Positions 1 to 10,031 of a DNA stretch of 64,000 nt are shown in pieces. The notes under the pieces are model-generated. The model ran no database searches. It was given only the letters and a program-made list of their open reading frames with translations, and was not told the origin of the DNA. The position numbers and the translations under genes are program-made. Every line of letters starts with the position of its first letter. Position 1 is the first letter of the stretch. Source of the DNA: Thamnidium elegans (taxonomy: Eukaryota > Mucoromycota > Mucoromycetes > Mucorales > Mucoraceae); the NCBI GenBank assembly GCA_025201345.1, contig JAIXMG010000040.1:1-64000 (forward strand), written 5' to 3'.

Positions 1-443
1 TTGGTTCGATTGATACTACGCTTCAATTAACCAATACATTGTGTTCCCCTTTTATAAATGCAATGAAAAAAAGACTTGTTGTATCTAATAAATATCATAT
101 TTATATATATCCAATGACGTGCATTACAAAAGTAAAAGGTAATGCAATGCACAAACAAACTAAAATATCAAAATCATTGTTACTGATATTTATAGAAAAT
201 GATAATTTCAGCCAAAAATCATCGGCCCGTAATGTAGTTTGGCTCCCTGCTAATGTTACACGTGTAAAAAAAAATGTCTAAAAAAGGCAGGTTAAATATA
301 ATTAAAATATTTGTCCAGACCCGGTACTAAAAAACGGTTTACCAACTACTCCTCAATACAATGTTCTAGCCCTTAAATCTGGGGAAGATATATATAAGCA
401 TATCTTTCCTTTTTCTTTTCATTCTTCTCTACCTTTTTAAATA
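1..443. other. Left-edge intergenic DNA and upstream region of the first gene
   Basis: No supported gene. Short open frames here are AT-rich and lack codon bias. A TATA-like run (ATATATATAAG, 388-398) followed by a pyrimidine-rich stretch (about 405-440) sits directly before the ATG at 444, which suits a fungal promoter and short leader. The feature that drives transcription is inferred only from position. Confidence 0.5.
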
Positions 444-1049
444 ATGAATAAAAAAACAAAACGTCATTCTCCTCCTCCATTTCAAACAAGTACAATTGAT
501 TCCAAGATATCAGATAATTTCTCTAAATGGGCAAAGATATTACAACTCATATCACCACCGAACAAAAAGAGAAGATCTGTATCTATTTTATCGCAACAAG
601 ACACATGGCCAGCAGACGAAAAGCATGTAACATTACTAACTGCCACAAAAAAACAAGATATCCAAAAAAAACTTAATCGTAGAGCAATGTATATTCCCAA
701 TACAACAGTAACTGACGGGCCTAAAGATGCAATGCATCAATGGCACCTGTATAAATCCACGCATCAAAAACTCCGTCAAAACGCTTTACCACTTTCGGAA
801 ACAATTCATTTACGAAAGATGTTGCTTTTATTACAACCAGTAAAAACAAGTAATAGTATAAAACAAGAAGAAGATGATGACATTCCATTAGGTACTTTAT
901 TAGAGAAAAACAAGTTGGCTCCTACTAGTAATCCAACATCAAATTATCCTAGATACTCTGCTACTACTCATTTTTATCACAATCATATGCCTTCTTATTT
1001 TCAACCGCAACCTTATCTCTATTATAATAAGATTGTACAATTCGTCTAG
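444..1049 (+). CDS. Hypothetical protein, 201 aa, intronless
   Basis: I do not recognise the family. It is one uninterrupted frame of 201 codons with a well-placed start after a TATA-like box and a CT-rich leader. The N-terminus is basic (MNKKTKRHSPPP) with a second basic patch (NKKRRS, about residue 40). An acidic segment with the motif EEDDDIPLG lies near residue 145. The C-terminal 40 residues are rich in Pro, Tyr and His. There is no signal peptide or membrane helix. Basic patches plus an acidic/IPLG motif suggest a nuclear or regulatory protein, but that is a guess. Antisense open frames over it are weaker. It is followed by nearly 5 kb without a clear gene. Confidence 0.6.
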   Translation: MNKKTKRHSPPPFQTSTIDSKISDNFSKWAKILQLISPPNKKRRSVSILSQQDTWPADEKHVTLLTATKKQDIQKKLNRRAMYIPNTTVTDGPKDAMHQWHLYKSTHQKLRQNALPLSETIHLRKMLLLLQPVKTSNSIKQEEDDDIPLGTLLEKNKLAPTSNPTSNYPRYSATTHFYHNHMPSYFQPQPYLYYNKIVQFV

Positions 1050-3584
1050 TTCATTTTGTTATCTATATATATATATCAGCTGTACATAAAAAAATAAAAT
1101 AAAAAAATATACATCTAAATTATACCTGGTTTTTGGAAACAAAACCGTCCAATCGGCTCTATAGGGTCTGGTTTTTTTTAAGTATTATGTATCAGTCTTT
1201 TCATATCCCTCTTCTGTCTACTACTGTTACTACTACCGTTACTGAGTATCTAGTAAAAACAAGAGAATTATTATTTGCTTAACTAACTTCTTGTAAATCC
1301 TTTATTGTCCGATCCTAAAAAGAAAAAATAAGCAATTTTCTAAACGAAACCTCCCTCAAAGTCAAATGGGAACTTAAGAATGACAAATCACATCATAAAA
1401 AGAGGGATACAGTCGCAAGACGTATATAACAAAAAAAAAATGGCTTAACGAAACATATAACCTTTTCTTGCGCTTACTCAACTTCGTTTATCCATATTTA
1501 CAGAAGGAGAAATATACGCGCACCAGGTTTTTACGCCAGGTTTTTTTTATAACCAGCGCCATTCACCGCATGTACCTCATTACGCATTGAAATGTACAAT
1601 AGGAATGGTCATGTAAGACTGATGACCGTTCTTAACTACAATGTGAAGTTACGAGAAGTAAGGCATACATATTTTTTTTTTACAAGACAATTTTTTTTTT
1701 CAATATAAGTTTTGTTTAAAAGGGTTTAATAAACATGATACATCCAGCAAATATTTTGTAACAGTGCCTGAAAAGAAGCTTATCGCTCCAAGAAAATGTA
1801 TAACCTGGTGCCACGTTACAGGCGTGTCAATTGTGACAGTGCCATTGTTCAACTGATCTACACGTAGCACTATCTGGTCATCATCTAAACGAGAGAATTA
1901 CCAGGGACGGTGGAATTCAGCTCGAAGAGACGATGAGTCAAAGAGGTTAAACGTAATAATTAATATAAACAGTAGTTTATAAAGAAGGGTGGTGAAATCT
2001 TGACTCCCTGCTATCCATTCATATGAACGCAGCAGGTCTGACAACCTTCAAAAGACCAAGCCCCCAACGTTATCACTCTTCATTTAAACGTCTTTCCCCA
2101 GGAAGGAAACCCTGCTACTGTGTCATTGAAAAAAGAACAAAAACTAAGCAAAAATCTTGATGTTGGTCTATTTACGCGGACCAAAAAATGTGGCGTATCC
2201 AACTCTATCGAATGGAAGCTGGTTTTTACTGCATGATTTCTTTTTTAACTTTCTTGTGTGTGTTCCAGTATGTTCTTTTTTTTTTTCGCAAATTTTTTTT
2301 TCATGTGATTAATTAATTAGTTACTTCCATAAATGTTCATGTAAACAAAAAACATGCTTTCCTCGAAGTTGTTTTTGTTTGTACACAAATGATTGAAAAC
2401 TGGTAGCCAGAAGTATCCGATATGAAGTAAACAAATCTGCATAAATGTTTTTATTTTTTAACTAACTGCCAACACTTTCACTTGCTCTCTTTTTTTTTTT
2501 CATACTTACTCTAGTAGCATCACCCCTTCGTATATCCAAATATAAGTTGTACCGATGCTGCTGAAAGACGTACCAAGAAATAAAAGTAGGTAGATAAAGC
2601 TGACGAGAGCAAAAAAAAAAAAAAAGAAAAAAAGAAAAAAAAAGGAAAAGTATGCCTAATTTGTACTACTTTCCCTTTTTTTGCATGATTTGTTTACTTT
2701 GCACAAAAAAGAAAAAAATACAATATCCATGGAAACATATGATTATATAGCACTAGTTACTAGATAGAAACCGTCTCCGTTGTTTATATGACTGAGTCGG
2801 CTGAAATTAAACAAGGACTTATCGTTGTTGATTATTACCTTTTATGTCTAGTTTACTACATCTCCATTTAGGACAACTTGTTTAAAACTGTATAAAATTC
2901 ACAAAACTATTTTATTAACAGTTGCTATTTTGAAATAAAATATAAGAATATAACTAAGATCATTGGTAAAAGAATAATAAAATATAATATAATAGTAATG
3001 AAAGAGAAAGGTAAAAAAAAAAAAAAAAAAAAAACGTTTAAATAACCAAAAAAAAAAAAAAAAAAATACAAAACACATGATTCATTAGTAAACTTATTCC
3101 TGTATCTGAAAAAAACACTAACATACCATCTGCTCGTATAATTTAAATAAATATCTACAAGTTAATATTATCCGCATAATTATACAAAAAAAAAGCCCAA
3201 AATACTGTTCATAGTGCCAATACATCATGAGTTTATTTTTATTTATTTTTTTAAAAAAAAAAGAAAAGAAAAAGAAAAATGGTTTTTTATTGGAAAGAGT
3301 CAGATCGCATATAATAAACTATCGCAAATTGAGTGTAGTAGATCCCTCAAAATCAATTATGAACTACCGAGGTAGAACAAAAAATATTTCAGAGAGACAC
3401 TTTACAGAGTCTAATAAAGCTTTCATCATGCTCTTTAATATAATATCAAGTATTATATTGTTCACGCCACAGTTGCCAATCAAAATAATATACCAACCAA
3501 ACCGTAGTTTGAAAGGTATGTAGTATACCGCAACCAAATATACCACCAAGTATTATCTTCTTTATGTCATAATTACTAATCAGT

Positions 3585-3623
3585 TAAAAAAGAAAAAGAA
3601 AAAGAAAAAGAAAAAGAAAAAGG

Positions 3624-3656
<33 letters not shown>
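3585..3656. repeat. (GAAAAA)n microsatellite grading into poly-A
   Basis: About five copies of a GAAAAA hexamer (3591-3621) run into an uninterrupted poly-A tract of about 33 bases. It is a pure purine strand with no coding potential. It is one of the longest simple repeats in the left part of the window. Confidence 0.85.
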
Positions 3657-3659
<3 letters not shown>

Positions 3660-4951
3660 GTGTTTTTAATAAACAGGTTTTTTTATTGAAGCGTCATCAA
3701 ATCATACAACTGCCGCAATAAGAACATGATTGCCACAGTGGGAGAATAATTAAGCATACAGAGAAGAAAAAAAACCTGGTGCACTTGCAGCGCACCTTTC
3801 CCCTTACAAAATTTAGTATAATGATTAAATAGATCTATTTAATCATTTTCAACTTAGTTATTCCCCCTTTTTTTTTTTTTTTTCTCTTTACTTGGTCTAC
3901 TTTTTTGTTTCTTTTTTTATGTTCCTTCAAATCAATAAAGTTCTTCTTAGAGCAACTGTCATCCCGAAACGATACTGCCCGCACTTTGTAAGTACATATT
4001 CCTTCCCAAATGCTATTTTTATTTTCATTTTCATTTACTAATCTATCTGATACTAGGACCAATGCCGCGGAAAAAAATGGACAAAAACCTGATTGGAAGC
4101 TTGGTATCAGGTGCAAAAACAAGAATAGGTTCATTTTTTTCGTTAAAGTAAAACGCCCCGGTGTTCGAAGCCCGTACCAACCTTTATATATATATTTATT
4201 CTCTCCCCCCCCCCTTATAATAAATAAACAGTTAATTGTATTCTCATTATTTTAGATTGAACTTGGAAGATCTAATTAAAGATAGTGTTAATAGTTTGGC
4301 ATTACGATTGTCGTTTATTTGAGATGTACATCAACATTGATAAATGCTATTATTTAGAGCGTATATATGAGTACAACTCTGGGTGAAATGAATCACTCGA
4401 AGCAATGATTTGGATAATTACATCTAGGCGCACTCCATAAGTATTAACAAAAAAAAGCAAAGAGAGTATATAACATTACCTTGCTGCTGAAAAGGATGCA
4501 AATCGGCCTTTGCTTAGTGTGGATCAATAATATGTTAGGTAAGTTGAAAAGAACAAGTGAGTGGCAGTGGACGGAGTGTGAAGCGTGCAACGTCGTTAAA
4601 TGAGTGGATGTGTTGTGGCAAACTAGATATCTACGATACTGTGTCATACATGAAAAAAAAGGCATAGAAGTGGTCAGAAGAAGTTCTCCCATTTATTATT
4701 TGTATTTAACCAATAAAGAATATGATTTTTATCACAACATTTGATAAAAAAAAAAAAACGGACTTTCTGCTACAGAAAGAATATTTAAAGCGTTTACTAC
4801 TTCGTTAGCTAGCCATAACTTCTTCAACATAATGGGCAAAGAAACACCATCTTCAGCAATCGTCATTTTATAAAATGAACAATTAAACCCTATAATTACA
4901 AATGCTGAGTATTTAGCATGAATATTTCAACAAAAGATTATAATTTACCTT

Positions 4952-5134
4952 CTACAAGTAAATCAAGCCTAGGTCCAATATATTTTGAAATTTTTTGTAC
5001 ACAGTTTCCTTTTCCGTAGCCGGGCCAAGAAGGGAAAGTTCTCGCGAACTGAAAGGTTTTTTTTCGTTCAATATGGAAGCTACTATGGATTGCATGATGC
5101 TTGAGCCGAATTTCAAATCATCTCTTCTGCACAT
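4952..5134 (-). other. Possible orphan exon or gene remnant
   Basis: A 60-codon minus-strand frame has a mixed amino-acid composition unlike the surrounding low-complexity frames (for example SSRELSLLGPATEKE). It continues open upstream to about 5185. A good donor (GAAG|GTAAAT) follows just after its stop. I could not join it to other exons in frame and do not recognise the family. It may be a chance frame, a decayed gene or one exon of an unresolved gene. Confidence 0.2.
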
Positions 5135-5846
5135 AATGCTGTTATATTCATTCCGAAAATAAGAAAGACGGATGAGCTTGGAACTTTCATCCGTATTCAG
5201 TGCAGTCGCTACCTTTATCCCATCTTTTTTCGAAGGCCTATTCTTCCATCCAAAGGTGTCATTTTACCTTTTATGCACGAAAGTTACTCTAATAAAACCG
5301 CATCTATTTGTGTAAACATAAGAAAGCAAAAAATATAATAAAAAAAGCATGAAAAAAAAATAGAAGAAAAAAGTTAAAGAAGTTGGTAAAATGGACATAA
5401 GATAAAAAGGGGATGTTTGTTTACTCATTACTATTCTGACATATTATGTTGTTTCATATGCTGCATTTATACGCTTATTTAATCATACATATATCTACTT
5501 ATCTGACTTATTTCGTGCAAGTTTCTTTTTATGCGAACTTGTGTGGGCTCATGAATAAGTAATCGCTACGTCTTACTTTTTTTTTCTGAACGTGTAAATA
5601 GAACGTATAACTATCACTAATATTTTTTTCATCATTAAGATTTTATTCACCATCATATGAAGTAGGCAACTCGGTTCTCTGTATATATCATGCTGAAACA
5701 AGTTATCGTATATATTCTCCCGTAACACACACAGGCTCGTGCGACACTGTTTTTTCTTAAAAAAATAAAAGGGAGTTTCAATACCCTTTTTCTTTTCTCT
5801 TTTTTTCCCTTTATTGTTTAACCGTTTTTTATTATTACTATTTGCA

Positions 5847-7027
5847 ATGTCATTTAACGACTTGGAACAAGGTTTAAATACTAACGATAGCTCTATTATC
5901 TCAGCTCGTACAGTATCAGGTAAACTATACGGTTTTTGCTCATCTGGTATATATATATTCTAATATTTATTTTTATGAAAAAAAAGACGACGATAAGCAG
6001 TTTAAACAACTAACACAACGAATCGCACAACAAATATTCCATATCAATGGTAATATCAGTAGTATAGAAAGACTCGTAAATTTATTAGGTGGAAGTAGAG
6101 ATACAAGTGAAATAAGAGGAAATTTGTAAAGTAATAGTAATTGCTTATACGTAAAAAAAAAAGAAAGAGGTCTTGGCGTTTTTTTTTAACATTAGCTTTT
6201 TCTTAGACATGACGTTACCAACGCCACTCGCGAGCTTATTAAAGACTCTACACAAGACTTGAAATCACTTTCTTTACATCAAAGTTTAGACTCAAAGAAA
6301 AGTGTAAGCACTTTTTTTCTTTTAACGTTTTACGCATAATTTAATTTTAATTATCCGCATTATATTTAGCGTCAGCGAAGATTAGAACAACAAAAGCTAT
6401 CAAAGGATTTTCAAAATGTATTGAATAGTTTTCAAAAAGTTCAAAGGGAATCTGCTGCTAAGCAACGAGAATATGTTGATAAGGCAAAGGCAACGACGGT
6501 CATGTTACAATCACAAGTTATGTAAGTTTTTTTTTTCATATTTTACGAGTATATATAATTAATACCCCAAATATATGTAGCGAGGAAGAACAGGAAAATC
6601 AAAGAGTTTCAGTTGTAGATAGTCAACGTCAAGTTCAATTGGAAACGTTGGATAGTGAAATTGAATATAACGAGTTGTTGATTTCGGAAAGAGAAGGTGA
6701 AATACAGAATATCGAACAAGGTATCAGTGAATTGAATGAGATCTTTCGTGATATGGGTATGTTGGTCAATGAACAAGAGAGTGGTATTCGTAAGTACACA
6801 AATAAAAGGGAAAATTTTAATGCTTTAAAATCTGATCCGTATATATGAACATAGAGAGTATATATGGTAATGTGTTAAACATCGCACAAAATACAAGACA
6901 TGCTGCTGATGAGCTTGTGATTGCCAATCGTCATCAAAGGAGTGCAAGAAGAAACATGTGTTGTTTTCTACTTATTATCACTATCGTAGCCTGCTTTTTA
7001 GCTCTAATTATAGTCATTGCAAAATAA
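5847..7027 (+). CDS. Endosomal/vacuolar syntaxin-type Qa-SNARE (Pep12/syntaxin-7 like)
   Basis: A membrane-anchored t-SNARE that would drive fusion at endosomes or the vacuole. Six exons: 5847-5919, 5987-6125, about 6210-6303, about 6370-6522, about 6581-6789 and 6855-7027. The N-terminus starts MSFNDLEQGLNT and leads into a helical Habc-like region (residues about 25-170). The SNARE motif follows, with the zero-layer glutamine in GMLVNEQESGI and the typical continuation SIYGNVLNIAQNTRHAADEL. A basic stretch (HQRSARRN) precedes a C-terminal transmembrane helix (CCFLLIITIVACFLALIIVI) that ends two residues before the stop. Overall length, about 270 residues, is normal for syntaxins. The SNARE helix resembles syntaxin 7/12 and Pep12 more than plasma-membrane Sso. 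Alpha-SNAP, the SNARE recycling adaptor, is encoded at 60964-62094. Confidence 0.85.
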
Positions 7028-7167
7028 TCGTCAATGCATCTTTTTTTTTTCTAAACTCAATTTTCTTTACTAATTGACATGATTTATCTAATTCAAAGTA
7101 TAGTATATATACACAATAAAAAAAAGGTGCTTTTTTTTTATTAAATGATTAGAATAGTACAAATTGT

Positions 7168-7524
7168 TTACTAGCGGGAAAAAAAAAGTTACTTCATATA
7201 ATTTAAAAAATTACATATATATCGCTTACCTGCTTCATAGTATCCTTCTTACCCTTACGGTCAAGAATAGCAACGCGACTCTTATCTAACTTGAGACTGG
7301 TGACAACAACTTTGGAAGGAGAGATACCAATAGGAGCAGTGGCACCGTTGACCTTCTCGCGAGAGACACGATCGATATGGATAACCCACTTCTTACGGTA
7401 GACTTGAACAATCTTACCCTCGCGACCCTTATAAGTACCACGGACAACCATAACTTCGTCATCCTTACGAACAGGAATAGAACGACACTATATATATTGT
7501 TAGGGTTGACTTTTTGCATAAGAA

Positions 7525-7557
<33 letters not shown>

Positions 7558-7808
7558 GAAGTGTTCCAGCAGTTTCAAAATATATTTACGTTGTGCTTCT
7601 CACGAAGTTCCTTGGATAAAGGAGCGCTCATGATCTTGCGACGAACATCGGATGTGGCGCTGAAATGGGCCTTTCTGCTCTTACGGCGAGAAGAGCTAAC
7701 GTCTAAGTGAAATAGTGTTGATATTGGATTTTTTTGTGTGTGTGTTTTTTTTTGTGTATCATCCATCTAATTTTTTAATACGTGTACTTTACCAGCACTG
7801 AACTTCAT
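7168..7808 (-). CDS. RPL26: Cytosolic 60S ribosomal protein uL24 (L26)
   Basis: Large-subunit ribosomal protein near the exit tunnel. Exon 1 is short (7808-7793, MKFSA). The next exons give [54 protein letters not shown] and [17 protein letters not shown]. This matches eukaryotic L26 throughout, including the KOW motif ([19 protein letters not shown]). The reading frame ends KKDTMKQ at a strong donor (CAG|GTAAGC, intron 7229-7171), and the first triplet after the acceptor is TAA, so the stop codon forms its own exon. An intron between exons 2 and 3 contains a T28 run on the plus strand. The gene is divergent from ASF1 with 241 bp between start codons. Confidence 0.93.
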
Positions 7809-8049
7809 GGTTGAATAGCGTGCACAGAAAGAAGAATACTACACTTGGTTACCATAGTTCCCGTTTCGACATACTCTCGGGCTTTTTTTTAGTTCTATTA
7901 ATACGCTTTAAACAAAAAAACCGTAAACCCTCCATAACTTATTCCGGACCGGATATTTTCTTACATATTTTCTAATTGGATTTTATAGAGACGCGTTGAT
8001 CGCGTCTCTCTTTTTTTTTTCTTTTTCTTTTTTTAATATAAAAACAACA
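7809..8049. promoter_or_regulatory. Bidirectional promoter between RPL26 and ASF1
   Basis: The 241-bp interval must hold both promoters. It contains AAACCCT (7925-7931; AGGGTTT towards RPL26), a telobox-like motif. It also has an inverted TCCGG-A-CCGGA (7943-7953). A perfect 8-bp inverted repeat, GAGACGCG / CGCGTCTC with a 5-nt spacer (7988-8008), lies 41 bases before the ASF1 ATG. The left arm overlaps ACGCGT (7991-7996), the MCB core bound by fungal G1/S factors. Pyrimidine runs at 8009-8035 form the ASF1 leader. Function is inferred from motif and position. Confidence 0.5.
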
Positions 8050-8768
8050 ATGTCACTTGTTAACATATTAAATATCCAAGTATTAGATAACCCTACTAAT
8101 TTTAAAAACCCTTTTCAGTTTGAAATTACATTTGAGTGTAACGCTCCCCTTAAAGATGGTAATGAAAAGAAAGAACGTTACCTGACAGTTCCCCTAAAGT
8201 TATTAACTTGGTTTTTATACGTAGATCTCGAGTGGAGAATGATTTATGTTGGAGCAGCTGAAAGTTCTGAACATGATCAAGTACTTGATTCTATTATGGT
8301 TGGACCTATTCCTATTGGTGTCAATAAGTTTATTTTCTCTGTAAGTTAATTACTGGCTAACGGAAAAGAGGAATATTGTTTTTTTTACTCATCTATTACA
8401 TATATATGTGCATAGGCTGAAGCACCTAAGATTGAATTGTTACCTAAGAAAGATTTATTAGAAGTAACGGTTGTATTGTTAAGTTGTCTTTATAATGAAA
8501 AGGAATTTGTTCGTGTTGGGTATTATGTTAATAACGAGTATATGGACGAAGGTTTACGTGAGAACCCTCCTGAGCAAATCATTGTTGATCAGTTACAAAG
8601 AAACATCTTGGCTGATAAACCCAAGGTTACAAGGTAACTTACAAAAAAGAATGTGTTATGTAAATCGAAATATTGATGTTCTTTTACTAATATAGATATA
8701 CTATTGACTGGACTAACCCTGAGAATACTATTCCTCAACAAACAGAGCAAAGTGCTGATCAGGTATAA
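8050..8768 (+). CDS. ASF1: Histone H3-H4 chaperone ASF1
   Basis: Nuclear histone chaperone that hands H3-H4 to CAF-1 and HIRA. Translation shows the conserved core: MSLVNILNIQVLDNP, FEITFECNAPL, then DLEWRMIYVGAAES, DQVLDSIMVGPIPIGVNKF, VVLLSCLYNEKEFVRVGYY, NEYMDEGLRENPPEQI and NILADKPKVTRYTIDW. Exons: 8050-8158, 8225-8340, 8416-about 8634, then from about 8696. The first intron (8159-8224) is 66 nt, a multiple of three, with no in-frame stop, so its retention would insert 22 residues before DLEW. The 3' end is ambiguous. Reading through gives SADQV and a stop at 8766-8768. A further GT-AG intron with a CTAAC branch site would instead end the protein DMMV at about 8838. The protein is short, ending soon after the globular core with little acidic tail. 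Confidence 0.9.
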
Positions 8769-9004
8769 AAAACATATTCTTTTTAAAAAACTATAGAAAC
8801 TAACTACGCAATTTAAAAAAGGATATGATGGTTTAATAATCTTTTTTGAAGAAAAAAAAAACTACCATTCATATCAAATATATCACAATTATGTACAATA
8901 AAAACTAAACTATTTAAACTGAAAAAAAAAAAAGAATAACCTCCTCTTTATTGTGGATGTAAAAAAAAAGGACCAAAGTAACACAAAATAAAAAAAGTTT
9001 TTTT
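8769..9004. other. Convergent 3' region between ASF1 and the nucleoporin gene
   Basis: AT-rich sequence between two genes that point at each other. It may contain a last short ASF1 exon around 8821-8838 (see ASF1). Otherwise I see only A/T runs, as expected for two 3' UTRs. Confidence 0.5.
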
Positions 9005-9999
9005 TTATTCTACAGGACATTGAAGAGGAGTTCTCGCACTAGTTTTGTCACAAAGATCACCAAGGAAATTGAAACGACGGAAATACTTTGCGGTATGTTC
9101 AATAACTTTAGTACTAACCTCTTCTTCTTCGTCATCGTCTTCACTATCAGAAACATCTTGACATGAAAAACCTGCTGTGGACTGTTGCGCCTTTCTTCTA
9201 CTATCGTTTAATTTGACATTGGCAAGTTTCTCTTCAAGTTCTGTCAACGCGTTCTTTTTACCAACAATGTCTTTTTGAATATCACGTACAGCTCGATGAA
9301 GTGAGTACAAGGTAAGTTTCCTATATATATGAAGTTAGTTATGTATGTTTTTATTTTATTCTTTATACACCTTACCCAGCATTATGGTCACGTTTGATTT
9401 TAATACGCTTTTTGTATTCTTGAATTTTGAATTCCAAATTACTTAATACAGACTCATATGCTTCAGATTTGTTCTCAACTGTATTTAATACTTGTTTTGC
9501 TTCTGGGTCCAATTCTCTATTATCAATCATATCAACTACATCAGAATTGACTTCTTTTTGTAAAAGATATTTAATATCTTCTTTTTTATCCATTGCTAGA
9601 AACGGAAAATATTAATAAAAAAAAAAAAAAATGTTTGTATATTTTTGCAAATATACTTACATTTTTTGCAATTAATGGAAAGATTTTGAAGTGATTCCGT
9701 GATTGTATCTGATTGATCTTTTGTAATGCTTTCAATGATACTTTGAGTTAAAGCACCATACTCTGCGACATCATTTAAATTCCAAGTTGAATTCTTGTCT
9801 TTTAAACTATCTTTTGTTTTAGGTGTAGAAGAGGAGTTGGATGCAATTGCTTTACTGATCTTTTCATCAAGCACGCTTAATTCTTCAATGCCTTCTGTTA
9901 CCTTGATATAGATGGCTTCGTATTCTCGAGCCATACCTGATTTTGCTGTAACCGTCAACTTTTCTTTAGTAGGTTTTGGTTCTGCAGTTTTTGGTGTGA

Positions 10000-10031
<32 letters not shown>

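Larger units (their letters stand above)
1050..5846. other. Gene-poor, low-complexity intergenic region (about 4.8 kb)
   Basis: I see no convincing gene. The region holds many A/T homopolymers (for example around 3017-3040, 3050-3066 and 3624-3656), purine tracts and short chance frames dominated by Lys, Phe and Ile. A 13-nt word (GCACCAGGTTTTT) occurs at 1520-1532 and in inverted orientation at 3770-3782, with a shorter copy near 1802. A possible protein remnant lies on the minus strand at 4952-5134. The last 150 bases before 5847 are pyrimidine-rich and probably form the syntaxin promoter and leader. Confidence 0.5.

Noticed and set aside
3227..3523. 98-codon plus-strand frame
   Set aside because: Starts in a T/A homopolymer, is rich in Lys/Phe, and has no promoter context or protein-like motif.
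4150..4180. GTGTTCGAAGCCC, which resembles a tRNA B box
   Set aside because: The T-stem bases around it do not pair and no A box or acceptor stem fits upstream.
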